Source: a virus. Taken from it: a stretch of 35,272 nt of DNA. The stretch's first letter is position 1, and each line of letters starts with the position of its first letter. The translations under genes were made by a program, and so were the position numbers. A model generated the notes under the pieces. That model searched no databases, was not told the origin of the DNA, and saw only the letters and a list, made by a program, of their open reading frames with translations. The stretch spans positions 1-35,272 of IMG/VR virus record IMGVR_UViG_3300020451_001948, one strand, 5' to 3'. Shown one piece after another: positions 7,895 to 16,521 of this stretch.

Positions 7895-8904
7895 ACTGTT
7901 AGTCCCATCATTTCCTTTAACTCTTTATGCAACTGATCTGCAACTTTAGGATTAGCCGTTAAGTAATCCCTAACTTTTGCTGCCCCCTGAAACTTAGGTG
8001 TATCCTTAACAGATATTAAAGTATACCAAGCACCGCCTTTTTTAATAATGCCTAAATCAGCACATAATTCTGTTAACTCATGCACACCATCTATACCATG
8101 TCCATAACGTAAATAACTAACGCTTTTACCTCCGGGTGGACCAAGAGCAGAAGTTACTATCTTCCATGTGACCTTTTGACCAATTTGTGGTCCTGTAGCT
8201 GGTTCATTCCATGCTTCTACTTGTTCGGCCCATAGCTTCACATCAGTTTGATAAGCTACTGCTTGACCAGATTTTTCTTTAAATGCTTTGCCATATCCTG
8301 TGGGATTGCCCATGAGATGTGTAATACCAATGACAATATTTTTATTAACGGGAATAACATTTGCAACCTTACGACAAAACTTTGCTAATAGTTTAGCACC
8401 GTCTGCACGTTGCATCTTATCCATACTGGATGTAATTTCTGCCTCAGTGCATAAAGCAGAATATGAGTCTATAATAATAATAGATCCGGGAATCTCATTA
8501 ATAATACGCTCTGCAATTGCTAGATACTCTTCTCCATGTAAAATCTTACCTTGTTGAGAACCTATAATTTCAAATCTGTCTAAATCTAAACCTGCTATGC
8601 CTTGTAAGTCTCTTTTCTTCAATCTACCTTCAATATTTAGGTAAAACGCTTGACGGGGTTTTTCTAAGCTTCCTTGATATTTTTTGTCTAATGCAGTTGC
8701 TGTGAAGTCTAATGATGATGTTGTTTTGCCACATTTCGGCTGACCAGTAAAGATTACAAAGCTACCCTCTGGTATGCCACCACCCAATCCAAGGTCTAGT
8801 GCTGGACTGACCGGAATAATAATTTGATCTTTATCTACAATAGAATTACCTGATAAAACTACTTCGTCACCAAATTGTTTTTTAATATCTTCTTTAAGTG
8901 CCAT
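7891..8904 (-). CDS. recA: RecA/UvsX-like recombinase
   Basis: A 337-residue strand-exchange protein. Walker A is GQPKCGKTT (about 54-62), Walker B is SIIIIDSYSAL, and FYLNIEGRLKKRD holds the glutamate that corresponds to the catalytic Glu of RecA. THLMGNPTGYGK and the following KSGQAVAYQ correspond to the loop L2 region. ATP-dependent filaments of such proteins drive homologous pairing and recombination-dependent replication. The start has GAGG 9 bases upstream. It is a little shorter than E. coli RecA, with a reduced C-terminal domain. It heads the recombination set of nuclease and possible mediator. Confidence 0.9.
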   Translation of the reverse strand: MALKEDIKKQFGDEVVLSGNSIVDKDQIIIPVSPALDLGLGGGIPEGSFVIFTGQPKCGKTTSSLDFTATALDKKYQGSLEKPRQAFYLNIEGRLKKRDLQGIAGLDLDRFEIIGSQQGKILHGEEYLAIAERIINEIPGSIIIIDSYSALCTEAEITSSMDKMQRADGAKLLAKFCRKVANVIPVNKNIVIGITHLMGNPTGYGKAFKEKSGQAVAYQTDVKLWAEQVEAWNEPATGPQIGQKVTWKIVTSALGPPGGKSVSYLRYGHGIDGVHELTELCADLGIIKKGGAWYTLISVKDTPKFQGAAKVRDYLTANPKVADQLHKELKEMMGLTV

Positions 8905-9331
8905 TATCTAAATCCTCTAGCTTGGAAATTATACCTTTTTTAGTTTTTGGTTTACTATATGAAACTTCTGATTTTCTATCTACTTCTTTAGTAAATGATT
9001 TATTTTCGGCATCCAGTTTCTTCTGTTCCTGTTCTATCATATCAGGAAGATGGGGTGCTCGCAACGAGTAAATCTTCTTACCTTTTACTGTTAACAATGC
9101 TTTTACTATTGCCTTATCTGAATAGGTCTTAAGAAGCTTATGAGCAGAACCTATTTGGTTTTTAAAATACTTTTCCCATTCTTTAGACAACCAGAATCTA
9201 TAATGTAAGTCCTTCTTGTCTTTTTGCGCTTTTCTTTCACAAACAAGCTCTGTGATATACTGAGCAGGAGAAACGGATTTACCATTGGAGTATTTTGAAA
9301 TGTAGCTATTCTTTTTTGTCGTCATCTTCAC
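8894..9331 (-). CDS. Hypothetical protein (about 145 aa)
   Basis: Function not recognised. The middle part (YRFWLSKEWEKYFKNQIGSA, then AIVKALLTVKGKKIYSLRAP) is well ordered, with aromatic and basic residues that could contact nucleic acid. The C-terminal third is lysine-rich and probably disordered. The longest frame begins with GTG at 9331; the ATG at 9325, giving MTTKKNSYISKY, is an equally good choice with GAAG directly upstream. The 3' end overlaps the recA start by 11 bases. Its strict association with recA suggests a DNA transaction role, which is inference. Confidence 0.55.
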   Translation of the reverse strand: MKMTTKKNSYISKYSNGKSVSPAQYITELVCERKAQKDKKDLHYRFWLSKEWEKYFKNQIGSAHKLLKTYSDKAIVKALLTVKGKKIYSLRAPHLPDMIEQEQKKLDAENKSFTKEVDRKSEVSYSKPKTKKGIISKLEDLDNGT

Positions 9332-9722
9332 TAATGCTAATTTTTTTTGCGCAATCTCCTAGTTCCTGATCAAATTTATTTACAAACTCATTAACTTTTA
9401 CCTGATAGTCTACTCCAGAAGGTATAGGTATGTGATATGCATTATCAGTTACTTGAGTGATTTCTTGAAAATTACAATTTTCATCTAAGGCTGTCATTTC
9501 TATTTTTAGAGATATATATAGTTCTCTGTCGTAATTAGTAATATGTCGTGGCTCTAAAGGATGATCACTAAGCACATCCTGACCACCAAAATACTTATCA
9601 GGATTTGCTTTAACATCCTCTTGAGTTTGCTCTAGTTTTTTTTGAAATTTTATATTTATAGACTCAAGAACTTCTAGTTCTTCTTTAGATAAGTCTAGTG
9701 AATCAAGCGGATCATTATCCAT
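9306..9722 (-). CDS. Hypothetical acidic protein (138 aa)
   Basis: Function not recognised. The chosen start at 9722 gives MDNDPLDSLDLSKEELEVLE, a typical acidic helical N-terminus. A longer frame to 9788 would add a low-complexity hydrophobic leader and overlap the upstream gene by 74 bases. The body holds a probable helical stretch and a beta-rich second half (AYHIPIPSGVDYQVKVNEFV). The C-terminus is strongly acidic (EDDDKKE). It overlaps the HTH gene upstream by 8 bases and the next gene downstream by 20 to 26. Confidence 0.55.
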   Translation of the reverse strand: MDNDPLDSLDLSKEELEVLESINIKFQKKLEQTQEDVKANPDKYFGGQDVLSDHPLEPRHITNYDRELYISLKIEMTALDENCNFQEITQVTDNAYHIPIPSGVDYQVKVNEFVNKFDQELGDCAKKISISEDDDKKE

Positions 9723-10050
9723 ATGGTTTAAAAATATTGGGGTTATCTGGAGCAGGTTTGTCCCTGTGTGCTTTGGTAATAGCATCATTTTGTTCTGAAG
9801 CTGCCTTAGTCATCACAGAAACCTTATGAGATCCGGAATTGCTCTCTGTAATCATCAAATTAGATGATCTAGGATCTTTAGAAACTACGCTAGACTTGGT
9901 TTTAATACCGTTATCATTGGTAGTATTTTTAACAGCATTTTTTATTTGAGCATCTGTCAATTCTAATTCATTAGCAATTTTACTGACAGCCCAACCCTGA
10001 CTATGCAACCACATAGCAGCATATTTCTGTGTCCTATTAATTCTACCCAT
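9715..10050 (-). CDS. Small HTH-like DNA-binding protein candidate (111 aa)
   Basis: Residues 6-42 read like a helix-turn-helix of the resolvase or sigma region 4 kind: YAAMWLHSQGWAVSKIANEL followed by ELTDAQIKNAV. The rest is polar, lysine- and serine-rich and probably disordered, ending in PDNPNIFKPYG. A regulatory or DNA-architectural role is plausible, but no family can be named. The start is clear: GGGAG lies 7 bases upstream, and the ATG overlaps the previous stop as TAATG. Confidence 0.58.
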   Translation of the reverse strand: MGRINRTQKYAAMWLHSQGWAVSKIANELELTDAQIKNAVKNTTNDNGIKTKSSVVSKDPRSSNLMITESNSGSHKVSVMTKAASEQNDAITKAHRDKPAPDNPNIFKPYG

Positions 10051-10445
10051 TATTCAATCTCCCTTTCTGCATTATGAAACCAGCTTAAATTTTTAGTACT
10101 TAAAAATTGTATATACCAGTTAAAAGCTTTTTCGTTAACTGTTTTAAATTTATCATTAGACTTACATATTCTATCTAGAAAATCATTTGTTTTTTCTTGA
10201 CCGTAGATAGACATTGGATTATACAGCTTGCCATCAGCAGATGTTCTAATCATATGTTTATATGTTCCATCTTTTTTCTGAAGCAATTTAGCATACACCT
10301 CATCATTTTCAACAGATTTGATTGGTTTGTCTTCTACCAAATCATCTTCTTGGCCAGACAAAGTATAAAAGACAGATGTAAGGTCTTCATCATTTATATT
10401 GGTTTCTCGTTTGTAAATATTATCTTGCTGTTGGAAAAATGCCAT
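10050..10445 (-). CDS. Hypothetical protein (131 aa)
   Basis: Function not recognised. The N-terminal 50 residues are acidic and polar (NINDEDLTSVFYTLSGQEDD). The C-terminal 60 residues look folded and helical, with KTNDFLDRICKSNDKFKTV and a tryptophan-containing end (NWYIQFL, LSWFHNAE). GGAG lies 5 bases before the ATG. It sits in a run of short unknown genes between recA and phoH that share tight spacing and so are probably one transcript. Confidence 0.52.
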   Translation of the reverse strand: MAFFQQQDNIYKRETNINDEDLTSVFYTLSGQEDDLVEDKPIKSVENDEVYAKLLQKKDGTYKHMIRTSADGKLYNPMSIYGQEKTNDFLDRICKSNDKFKTVNEKAFNWYIQFLSTKNLSWFHNAEREIE

Positions 10446-10446
10446 A

Positions 10447-10800
10447 TCATCTCCATTTAGGTTTATACTTGGGTTTTGCCATTCTTGACATCCCTTTAGG
10501 TAATTCTTTAGTTAATTCATCTTTAAGTTTATTGTCTTGATATTTAGTATGCTTGTGATCTAATGCTGCCTTCTGATCGGCTGTTAATTTATCCCTGTTC
10601 CTGTTTGCTAAATCTCCGACAGTCTTAAGTTCCGAATCAGATTTGACCACAGAACTCCTTAGTGTCAGCATATCATCATAGTCTCTACCACACACTTTGT
10701 TACAAGATGGACACTTTTGTTTTTCTTTGTAACTGCTTATACTGGACACCAGATCAAAAGACCCCGCGCAAGTTTTGCAGAAATATGTGTAGGTTGGCAT
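10447..10800 (-). CDS. FmdB-type zinc-ribbon protein (117 aa)
   Basis: The N-terminus MPTYTYFCKTCAGSFDLVSS followed by KCPSCNKVCGRDY matches the FmdB regulatory-protein zinc ribbon, with two CxxC pairs about 20 residues apart. The C-terminal half is lysine-rich and probably helical or disordered. FmdB-type proteins are small and their biochemical role is poorly known; phage versions may regulate transcription. The start overlaps the HNH nuclease stop as TAATG. Confidence 0.68.
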   Translation of the reverse strand: MPTYTYFCKTCAGSFDLVSSISSYKEKQKCPSCNKVCGRDYDDMLTLRSSVVKSDSELKTVGDLANRNRDKLTADQKAALDHKHTKYQDNKLKDELTKELPKGMSRMAKPKYKPKWR

Positions 10801-11375
10801 TATTCTGTAAAGTCTTTAACGTAAAGTTCCCATTCGGTTGGAATATCTTTCCTTATAGTAAGTAGCTGATGGTTGACATGCAAGTATTTTTTACTTTTCT
10901 TTGGTATATATGGTTCATTTTTAAGTTTCATACCGGCTTGTCTTAAAGTTTTATTACCTTTTTTAGCATTACACTTATAACATGCTGTAACTATATTAGT
11001 CCAACTTGTAGCAGATTTTCTGGAAAATGGCCATTTAGATTTTGGTATTACATGATCATACGTTAATTGACTTATAGCAGGTGTGGCTCCACAATATTGA
11101 CACGAATAATCATCTCTAATAAAAAGATTTTTACGAGAAAAAATTACAGGTTGACCTATTAATTTAAAATATTTAGTAGTTCTTACTACAGCAGGTATTC
11201 TGCACTTGCCATTAGCCCCTAAAACTATATCGTCCTTATAATGATCTATAATTTCTATACCAGAATATTCTGAGTGAGTATATCTAAATGACCATACCAT
11301 AGCTTTTCTCCAACCGATAATACCGATTGGAGAATAATCAGCATTTAAAACTAAACAATCTTCATGATTTATCAT
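10800..11375 (-). CDS. HNH endonuclease
   Basis: A 191-residue nuclease. It opens with CLVLNADYSPIGIIGWRKAM, the N-terminal motif of a common bacterial and phage HNH group. The HNH core has CQYCG, then LTYDHVIPKSKWP and TNIVTACYKCNAKKGN, giving two CxxC zinc pairs and the catalytic His of DHVIP. Such enzymes nick or cut double-stranded DNA with one metal ion. The ATG overlaps the phoH stop (ATGA). It could be a free-standing homing enzyme, but full integration in the operon suggests a resident function. Confidence 0.8.
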   Translation of the reverse strand: MINHEDCLVLNADYSPIGIIGWRKAMVWSFRYTHSEYSGIEIIDHYKDDIVLGANGKCRIPAVVRTTKYFKLIGQPVIFSRKNLFIRDDYSCQYCGATPAISQLTYDHVIPKSKWPFSRKSATSWTNIVTACYKCNAKKGNKTLRQAGMKLKNEPYIPKKSKKYLHVNHQLLTIRKDIPTEWELYVKDFTE

Positions 11376-12088
11376 AATCTATGAACAATATCAGCTATAA
11401 TAGGATTACGAACAATATCTGATGTTTCTAGTCTAGAAAAACCTACACCATCCACACCTTGTAATCTTTCAATAATAGATTGTAAACCACCTTGTCTTGG
11501 ACTTTGTAAATCAGATTGATCTAAGTCACCCGTTAAGACCATTTTACTGTCTATACCAATTCTTGTAAGCAGCATTTTTAACTGATCATAAGAAGCATTT
11601 TGGCATTCATCAGCAATAATAAATGATTCATGAAAACTTCGACCTCTCATTAAGCCCAAAGGCACTATCTCAATTTGTCTAAGAGATTTTAATTTCTTAA
11701 AATGATGCATTTGTAAGAAATAGTCTATCTCATCAAATAACGGCAATAAATATGGATGCAGCTTATCTTCTGCTGAACCGGGTAAAAAACCTAATTTTTC
11801 ACCAGCTTCCACAATGGGTCTGGTAATAACGATTTTTTTAACCTGTTCATCTAATAGATATTCTAATGCCATACCTACAGCAATATGTGTTTTACCGCTA
11901 CCGGGTACTCCTTGACAAAAGGAAATAGTGTTTTCAGCAACCGTTCTAATATAATCTCGTTGATTTAAACTTCTAGGCTTTAACCTATTTTTAAATCCAA
12001 TTGTTATATCTTCTGGTTTTTCAACACTTTGTTTATTTCCCTGTATATGTATAGTACCCTTATTGGAATTTTTTTTTCGTTTTCTCAA
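11372..12088 (-). CDS. phoH: PhoH-like ATPase
   Basis: A 238-residue P-loop protein. QRDYIRTVAENTISFCQG leads into Walker A GVPGSGKT, and FIIADECQNASYDQLKMLLT carries Walker B, with LTGDLDQSDL after it. These are the hallmark blocks of PhoH, widespread in marine phages; the cellular role is uncertain and may be RNA-related helicase/NTPase activity. The start is TTG at 12088 with a strong GAGGT 6 bases upstream. The N-terminal 30 residues are basic. It follows the ribonucleotide reductase gene after a 24-base gap. Confidence 0.87.
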   Translation of the reverse strand: MRKRKKNSNKGTIHIQGNKQSVEKPEDITIGFKNRLKPRSLNQRDYIRTVAENTISFCQGVPGSGKTHIAVGMALEYLLDEQVKKIVITRPIVEAGEKLGFLPGSAEDKLHPYLLPLFDEIDYFLQMHHFKKLKSLRQIEIVPLGLMRGRSFHESFIIADECQNASYDQLKMLLTRIGIDSKMVLTGDLDQSDLQSPRQGGLQSIIERLQGVDGVGFSRLETSDIVRNPIIADIVHRL

Positions 12089-12094
12089 AGTTTT

Positions 12095-12100
12095 ACCTCG
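12095..12100 (-). promoter_or_regulatory. Ribosome binding site supporting a TTG start of phoH
   Basis: CGAGGT on the minus strand, 6 bases before TTG at 12088. No ATG or GTG lies at a suitable distance, so this site decides the start. Confidence 0.55.
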
Positions 12101-12112
12101 CTAGGACAAAGA

Positions 12113-14311
12113 TTAAATCAGACAAGCGCCACCGGCACAACTAATTTCCTCTATCCCTACGGTATTATCCTCAGTTTCCAGTAGTTGTGTATAATCAACT
12201 TTTGTAAAGCTCTCATAGAGATCTCTATATCGTTTCCAATTATAAACATCTTTCATGCAATAAGTGACACGCTTTAAGTCTCCATCAAAATACTTATTAG
12301 CAAATCTATGCATTTTTAATGCGAATAACTTCTTGTCCTCTGAATCTTTTTCTCCTTCTTGGCTAAGAGTAATATAATCGCATGCTGACCATAGATTATT
12401 TGCGAAGGCATTTAAGCCTAATTCAATTAATCCAGAACACCATAACGCTGCATCTCCATATTCTTTGACGATCTCCCTACTTGTATAAACTGTAGTAAAG
12501 GGAGCTTGTGGATAGTCTTTATCTCCACTTTGTGGAATAAGACTAATACCAGCAAAGAATTTTCTGTTATTATAAATAAATTTGGTTACAGCTTCCCATT
12601 CGTCAGGTTGCACAGTAACCGTGTTACTTACATTATGACTTAAAAAATCTTGAGTACATAAAGACCTGTTCTTTCCAGAATGAACCCAGTTTTTTTGAGC
12701 ATCTTTTACAACACCCAACATTTCTACCGCTGGTAGTTGGTTCTTGAGTTTTGATCCATCAGGTACTTCTATAGGAAATTTAACAACCTCGTCTGTATCA
12801 TTTGCTGACCAAGATGATTTTTCACATGCTTGTGGATTATAACTTTTAAAGTATTGATAGGGAGGCTCTAAAATATTAGCCTGTACATGTCTAATATATC
12901 TTTTTGCATGATGGGGATGGATACCTGAACTAGTACCTAACATACTACTACTAGTACCTTCAGGTTTTAGACAAGTAACTCTTGCTGCTTGGTTAATACT
13001 TATTTTTTTGGCTAATTCTTTATTAGTATCAACAGCAATCTTAGCACCCTTTTTTAATACTTTTTCAGTTAGTACCAATTCATGCTTTTCCATAATCCCA
13101 GTTAGAGACACACCCAATAAAGCTTCTCTTTCAAAAATAGCATTTGTTGTATCTCCTAAATATTCTAGGTTTGTAAAACCAGCTTGTAGTGTTCCAATAA
13201 TCGCAGCAGCCTTACATCTTTCATAAAAGTCTTCTTCGTCAATAACAGAAGAACAATTAATGGTAGAAAGATTACAGCCTTGCCAGCCAGATTTACCTGT
13301 TTTTTCATCGACAGGCCACATGCCTACCTCAACGCAGGGATTAAATGTCATTTCGGTAGAATCACTCCAGATGAAGCCCGGTTCACCAAATTCTTTAACC
13401 GATTCCATAAGTTCTGAAAACTGTTCATATGTAGTATCGTCTTTTAACAATAGAGCCGAATTGTTACTTCTCGCTCTTTGTGGATTATCTACATACCAAT
13501 TACCTGTTTTAGCTTTGGCCATCTCTTCGTCATCTGCACTGAATAAGGCTAACGACGCACTTCTACGAACACCACCAGATAGTACAGCATCGCTGCTGTG
13601 CATAATAATATCATAAGCATCGATAGGTCGTAATTTTTTTTGTTTGTTTTCAATACATGTCTCCAATAATTCTCTAATTTTTTCCAAACCGTTTTGTAAT
13701 GGCTCAAAACCAGGAGCCTTACCTACGCCAGAAGATAACTGAGCACCCTTTTCTCTAATGTTGCTGTAATCAAAAACTATATACAAATCTTTATATTCTT
13801 TAAATTTTTCTTCAGCAGGCTTATTAAAATAGGAACTTAGTAAAACGCCTAGAGCATCTGCCCAGCCTTCGATACTATCTTCTATTTTATATTTTACACC
13901 TTTACGTTTATCTTTTTTGTTCATAGAAAGATTAGGCAATTTTGCAACATGATGCTTTTGAACACTAAATCCTGTGCCGCTACCACACAATAATAACCAG
14001 AAACACTCTTGGAAAAATCTTAAACGATCGCAATATGAGCTGGTACAGTTATATATTTTAGCGTGACGTTTGAGAATCGGTTCTCCGCCGAATTGTAAAG
14101 CCCTTTGGCTTCCTAGTACCTTCTTTTTAAGCATTAAGTCATAAGCCCAATCAATCTGTTCAGAAACGTCTTTATCAGCATATTGCTTATGCATCATTCC
14201 TTTAACACGATCTACTGCTTCTTTCCAGGTTTCTCTACGATTTTCGCTTTCTATCCAACGGGCATACTTACTAACAAAGGTATAATTCTGTAATTCATTT
14301 AACGCCGACAT
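12113..14311 (-). CDS. nrdJ: Adenosylcobalamin-dependent (class II) ribonucleotide reductase
   Basis: This 732-residue enzyme, close in size to the monomeric RTPR of lactobacilli, reduces ribonucleotides to deoxyribonucleotides using vitamin B12. YNCTSSYCDR (Cys89) and GWQGCNLSTIN supply the redox pair, NPCVEVGMWP supplies the thiyl-radical cysteine and its glutamate, and the tail EEISCAGGACLI has the CxxxxC pair that re-reduces the site. LLCGSGTGFSVQ is the family glycine-rich segment. The start at 14311 has AAGGAG 6 bases upstream. It follows dCMP deaminase after the only sizeable noncoding gap. Class II enzymes need no oxygen and no small subunit, but require B12 from the host or its surroundings. 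Confidence 0.92.
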   Translation of the reverse strand: MSALNELQNYTFVSKYARWIESENRRETWKEAVDRVKGMMHKQYADKDVSEQIDWAYDLMLKKKVLGSQRALQFGGEPILKRHAKIYNCTSSYCDRLRFFQECFWLLLCGSGTGFSVQKHHVAKLPNLSMNKKDKRKGVKYKIEDSIEGWADALGVLLSSYFNKPAEEKFKEYKDLYIVFDYSNIREKGAQLSSGVGKAPGFEPLQNGLEKIRELLETCIENKQKKLRPIDAYDIIMHSSDAVLSGGVRRSASLALFSADDEEMAKAKTGNWYVDNPQRARSNNSALLLKDDTTYEQFSELMESVKEFGEPGFIWSDSTEMTFNPCVEVGMWPVDEKTGKSGWQGCNLSTINCSSVIDEEDFYERCKAAAIIGTLQAGFTNLEYLGDTTNAIFEREALLGVSLTGIMEKHELVLTEKVLKKGAKIAVDTNKELAKKISINQAARVTCLKPEGTSSSMLGTSSGIHPHHAKRYIRHVQANILEPPYQYFKSYNPQACEKSSWSANDTDEVVKFPIEVPDGSKLKNQLPAVEMLGVVKDAQKNWVHSGKNRSLCTQDFLSHNVSNTVTVQPDEWEAVTKFIYNNRKFFAGISLIPQSGDKDYPQAPFTTVYTSREIVKEYGDAALWCSGLIELGLNAFANNLWSACDYITLSQEGEKDSEDKKLFALKMHRFANKYFDGDLKRVTYCMKDVYNWKRYRDLYESFTKVDYTQLLETEDNTVGIEEISCAGGACLI

Positions 14312-14435
14312 ATTCGCTCCTTAGAAATTCTATGATTTTGGCCTGTAGAGAATTGATTCTGTCATACACATATGATAAATCATTGGGTTAGAGTTTGCAA
14401 GGCCATAAAGAAAAAAATTACTTATCTTAACAAGA
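14312..14435 (-). promoter_or_regulatory. Noncoding leader of the ribonucleotide reductase gene: candidate promoter and folded RNA
   Basis: This is the only gap above 60 bases. Read on the minus strand it contains TTGCAA (14395-14400) and TATCAT (14372-14377) spaced 17 bases apart, a fair sigma-70-like promoter. The same stretch can fold: TGGCCT/AGGCCA arms at 14400-14405 and 14339-14344 enclose a nested hairpin with stem TCATA/TATGA and loop TGTG (14362-14375), flanked by GATT/AATC. Near the deaminase stop, ATCTT-GTT-AAGAT followed by a T-tract could be a weak terminator. The promoter and the outer stem use overlapping bases, so they are alternatives. No known riboswitch motif was seen. Confidence 0.35.
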
Positions 14436-14903
14436 TTATACACCGAAGGTTTTTGCTGCCCAAGAAAAGTCTGGGTTAACTTTTTCTACCGTTATTTTTG
14501 TTTGGTGTACAAACATGTCAAATATTTTTTGTGCTTCCTCATCAAAAAGTTTAGTTCCGTGACTATCCATCATGACAACTTTTGTAATTCCGTGTTGCCA
14601 CAAGGCCATTATACAGTCATTACAACATTGTCCTGTAACGTATGCTATACCATCTTCTGGTCTAGTAAGACAATTAGCTAAAGCATTACGCTCCGCATGG
14701 ATCATCCAATGATATTTGTCTGGTCTATGTGTAGGTAGGGCACTATCATCTACGCCTCTGGGGAAGCCATTATACCCTGTTGATAAAATATGGTTGTCTC
14801 TATCTGTAATAACACAGCCATGTTGAGTGTGCATATCATGACTTCTGTGAGCAACTACTTTTGCTATACCCATAAAATAAGAAGTCCAATTAATCCTATT
14901 CAT
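14436..14903 (-). CDS. dCMP deaminase
   Basis: A 155-residue zinc enzyme that converts dCMP to dUMP, the precursor of thymidylate. The zinc ligands are in WMIHAERNAL (His69, with proton-shuttle Glu71) and CCNDC (Cys94 and Cys97). In the usual PCxxC motif the proline is here a cysteine. HTQHGCVITDRDNHILSTGY and NGFPRGVDD match the substrate-binding part of the family. The gene overlaps the end of the fused glycosyltransferase gene by 8 bases, so nucleotide metabolism and the glycan block are joined in one transcript. Confidence 0.87.
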   Translation of the reverse strand: MNRINWTSYFMGIAKVVAHRSHDMHTQHGCVITDRDNHILSTGYNGFPRGVDDSALPTHRPDKYHWMIHAERNALANCLTRPEDGIAYVTGQCCNDCIMALWQHGITKVVMMDSHGTKLFDEEAQKIFDMFVHQTKITVEKVNPDFSWAAKTFGV

Positions 14904-16521
14904 TATTTATGTTTCCTAATAGTTTTGAATAATGTATAATAGCATCATGACCAAAGTGCCAAGCATTAATACCTTCTGACAGTCCTATGTCTGAATTACT
15001 AGCTACAGATTTATTAATATCAATTACCGGATATAAAAACGAACCTAGCAAATCAGTTTGACATACATACCCCATAAACTTATCTACAGGGCAGGTGATA
15101 GCAGGCTGTTCTGACCATTTATACTTATGGAGTTGTAAATCTAGCTTAGTATCTAAATAATTTAAATTATTATATTTTTTTACCCCTAGCTTACTAAATA
15201 GAAAGGGAGAGTGTGTTAGTGATAATAAAGTATTTGCTCCCTGTTTAGATATTATGTAAGATTCAGCACCATCAAAAACAGGATTGTCATCTCTGTCAAA
15301 TCTCACTCTTTTTGATAATTGTATAAGATCGTAATTACCTATCAATAAATTAGAGTCTAGCAAATGGTTAACAGAGTTTGTGTCTACGTCATCCTCCAAC
15401 ACTAGTGCATAATCTATGTTTTCTTCTACTATTTTTTTCCACAACAAATAATGGCTTAGATAAGCTCCATATGCACCTTTGTGTACATGAAAATAAATTG
15501 CAACTTCTAGATCTACAGGATCATAACCTAAATTATATTCAGTATACTTCTGTATATTATCGGTGGTTTTGATTGCATCAAATCTTTCCACATTTGGTAT
15601 ACCACTACAGTATTCCCATCTGTCGTTTCTATGTTCAAGATTAATGCAATATATTTTATCTATAGTTTTTTGATTTGTAAACACGACTTCAGATTGATCA
15701 TTTAGTTTGTAGCCCTGTCTTAGAGGTTGCACATATGGATCTATTAAACATATTATTTTGTTGGAGTAATGAATAGTATCTTTGTCTGGAACAGGTTCGT
15801 GATCTACATGCTCAATATATTTTTCGATATCAAAGAATATAATTTCCTTGAGTTTTGTGTTTTCTTCAAACGGATGAGGTCTTTGTCTAAGACGAGCATA
15901 AAAATCTAAGTCATCGTAACCCCAACCATTTAAATCTTCTCTATAATATACGTTTTTTGATTTTGGAAACATACAGAAGCCAGATAGTCCTTTATTGCTA
16001 AAATTATGATCTGCATGGATAAAGAAAGTTTGTAAATGTGGCTCTGTAAAGTAGTCCAAAAAACTAGGATCTTTACAGGCATGATCAGCGTCTATTTTAA
16101 TAATATTATTATTAGTACAACAATCCGCAGCAAGGTTGTATGCTTGACCTAAATTAAATTTATCTTTGCCTGTGACTGTAACAATTTCAATTTGAGCATT
16201 GTCTTTCCAAGATTTAAAAGAAGGATTTTCTGATATGGGTTCATCGGAATCATAATCAACCACAATGTATTCTGTAATTTTATTTATACATAACCAAGAC
16301 GGTAAAGTTTTAACTAAATTCTCTGTTCTATTTTTGCAAGCTACTATTAGTGAAAAGGTGTCTTTTTTGGGACAGTATTCTCTATCTTCTTTATGACCAA
16401 ATTTAAGCCAATGTTCAATAGCAGCTGTTTCATCTGTGACTCCATCTTTTTGCAAATCTTTATTGACAGCCAGATAATGCTGCCAATTAAAATCTTTGGG
16501 TAATTTTATATTATCGGTCAC
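14896..16521 (-). CDS. Fused glycosyltransferase: GT2-type domain plus GT25-type domain
   Basis: A 541-residue protein with three parts. Residues 11-50 (NWQHYLAVNKDL to HWLKFGHKEDREY) form the short YLxxNxDL...HWxxxG module often attached to glycosyltransferases. Residues 55-270 are a GT-A fold: FSLIVACKNRTENL, the DxD motif IKIDADHA (144-146) and NGWGYDDLDFYARL, which matches the C-terminal part of galactosyl/GalNAc transferases. Residues 287-450 are GT25-like: KIYCINLEHRNDRW, GAYGAYLSHYLLW and YALVLEDDVD. The start is GTG at 16521, overlapping the rfbC stop by 11 bases. One chain may add two successive sugars; acceptor unknown. Confidence 0.8.
   Translation of the reverse strand: MTDNIKLPKDFNWQHYLAVNKDLQKDGVTDETAAIEHWLKFGHKEDREYCPKKDTFSLIVACKNRTENLVKTLPSWLCINKITEYIVVDYDSDEPISENPSFKSWKDNAQIEIVTVTGKDKFNLGQAYNLAADCCTNNNIIKIDADHACKDPSFLDYFTEPHLQTFFIHADHNFSNKGLSGFCMFPKSKNVYYREDLNGWGYDDLDFYARLRQRPHPFEENTKLKEIIFFDIEKYIEHVDHEPVPDKDTIHYSNKIICLIDPYVQPLRQGYKLNDQSEVVFTNQKTIDKIYCINLEHRNDRWEYCSGIPNVERFDAIKTTDNIQKYTEYNLGYDPVDLEVAIYFHVHKGAYGAYLSHYLLWKKIVEENIDYALVLEDDVDTNSVNHLLDSNLLIGNYDLIQLSKRVRFDRDDNPVFDGAESYIISKQGANTLLSLTHSPFLFSKLGVKKYNNLNYLDTKLDLQLHKYKWSEQPAITCPVDKFMGYVCQTDLLGSFLYPVIDINKSVASNSDIGLSEGINAWHFGHDAIIHYSKLLGNINNE

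Noticed and set aside
10800-11375. HNH gene as a mobile homing endonuclease or intron insertion
   Set aside because: It overlaps both neighbours by 1-4 bases in normal operon style, and neither neighbour is interrupted.
13260-13616. 118-residue reading frame on the plus strand
   Set aside because: It lies entirely antisense to the conserved ribonucleotide reductase gene, with no ribosome binding site or recognisable motif. The same holds for the other plus-strand frames across the window (for example 6646-6969 and 30328-30585).
14312-14435. Cobalamin riboswitch before the B12-dependent reductase
   Set aside because: The gap is too short, and I do not see the GCCACTG-type B12 box.
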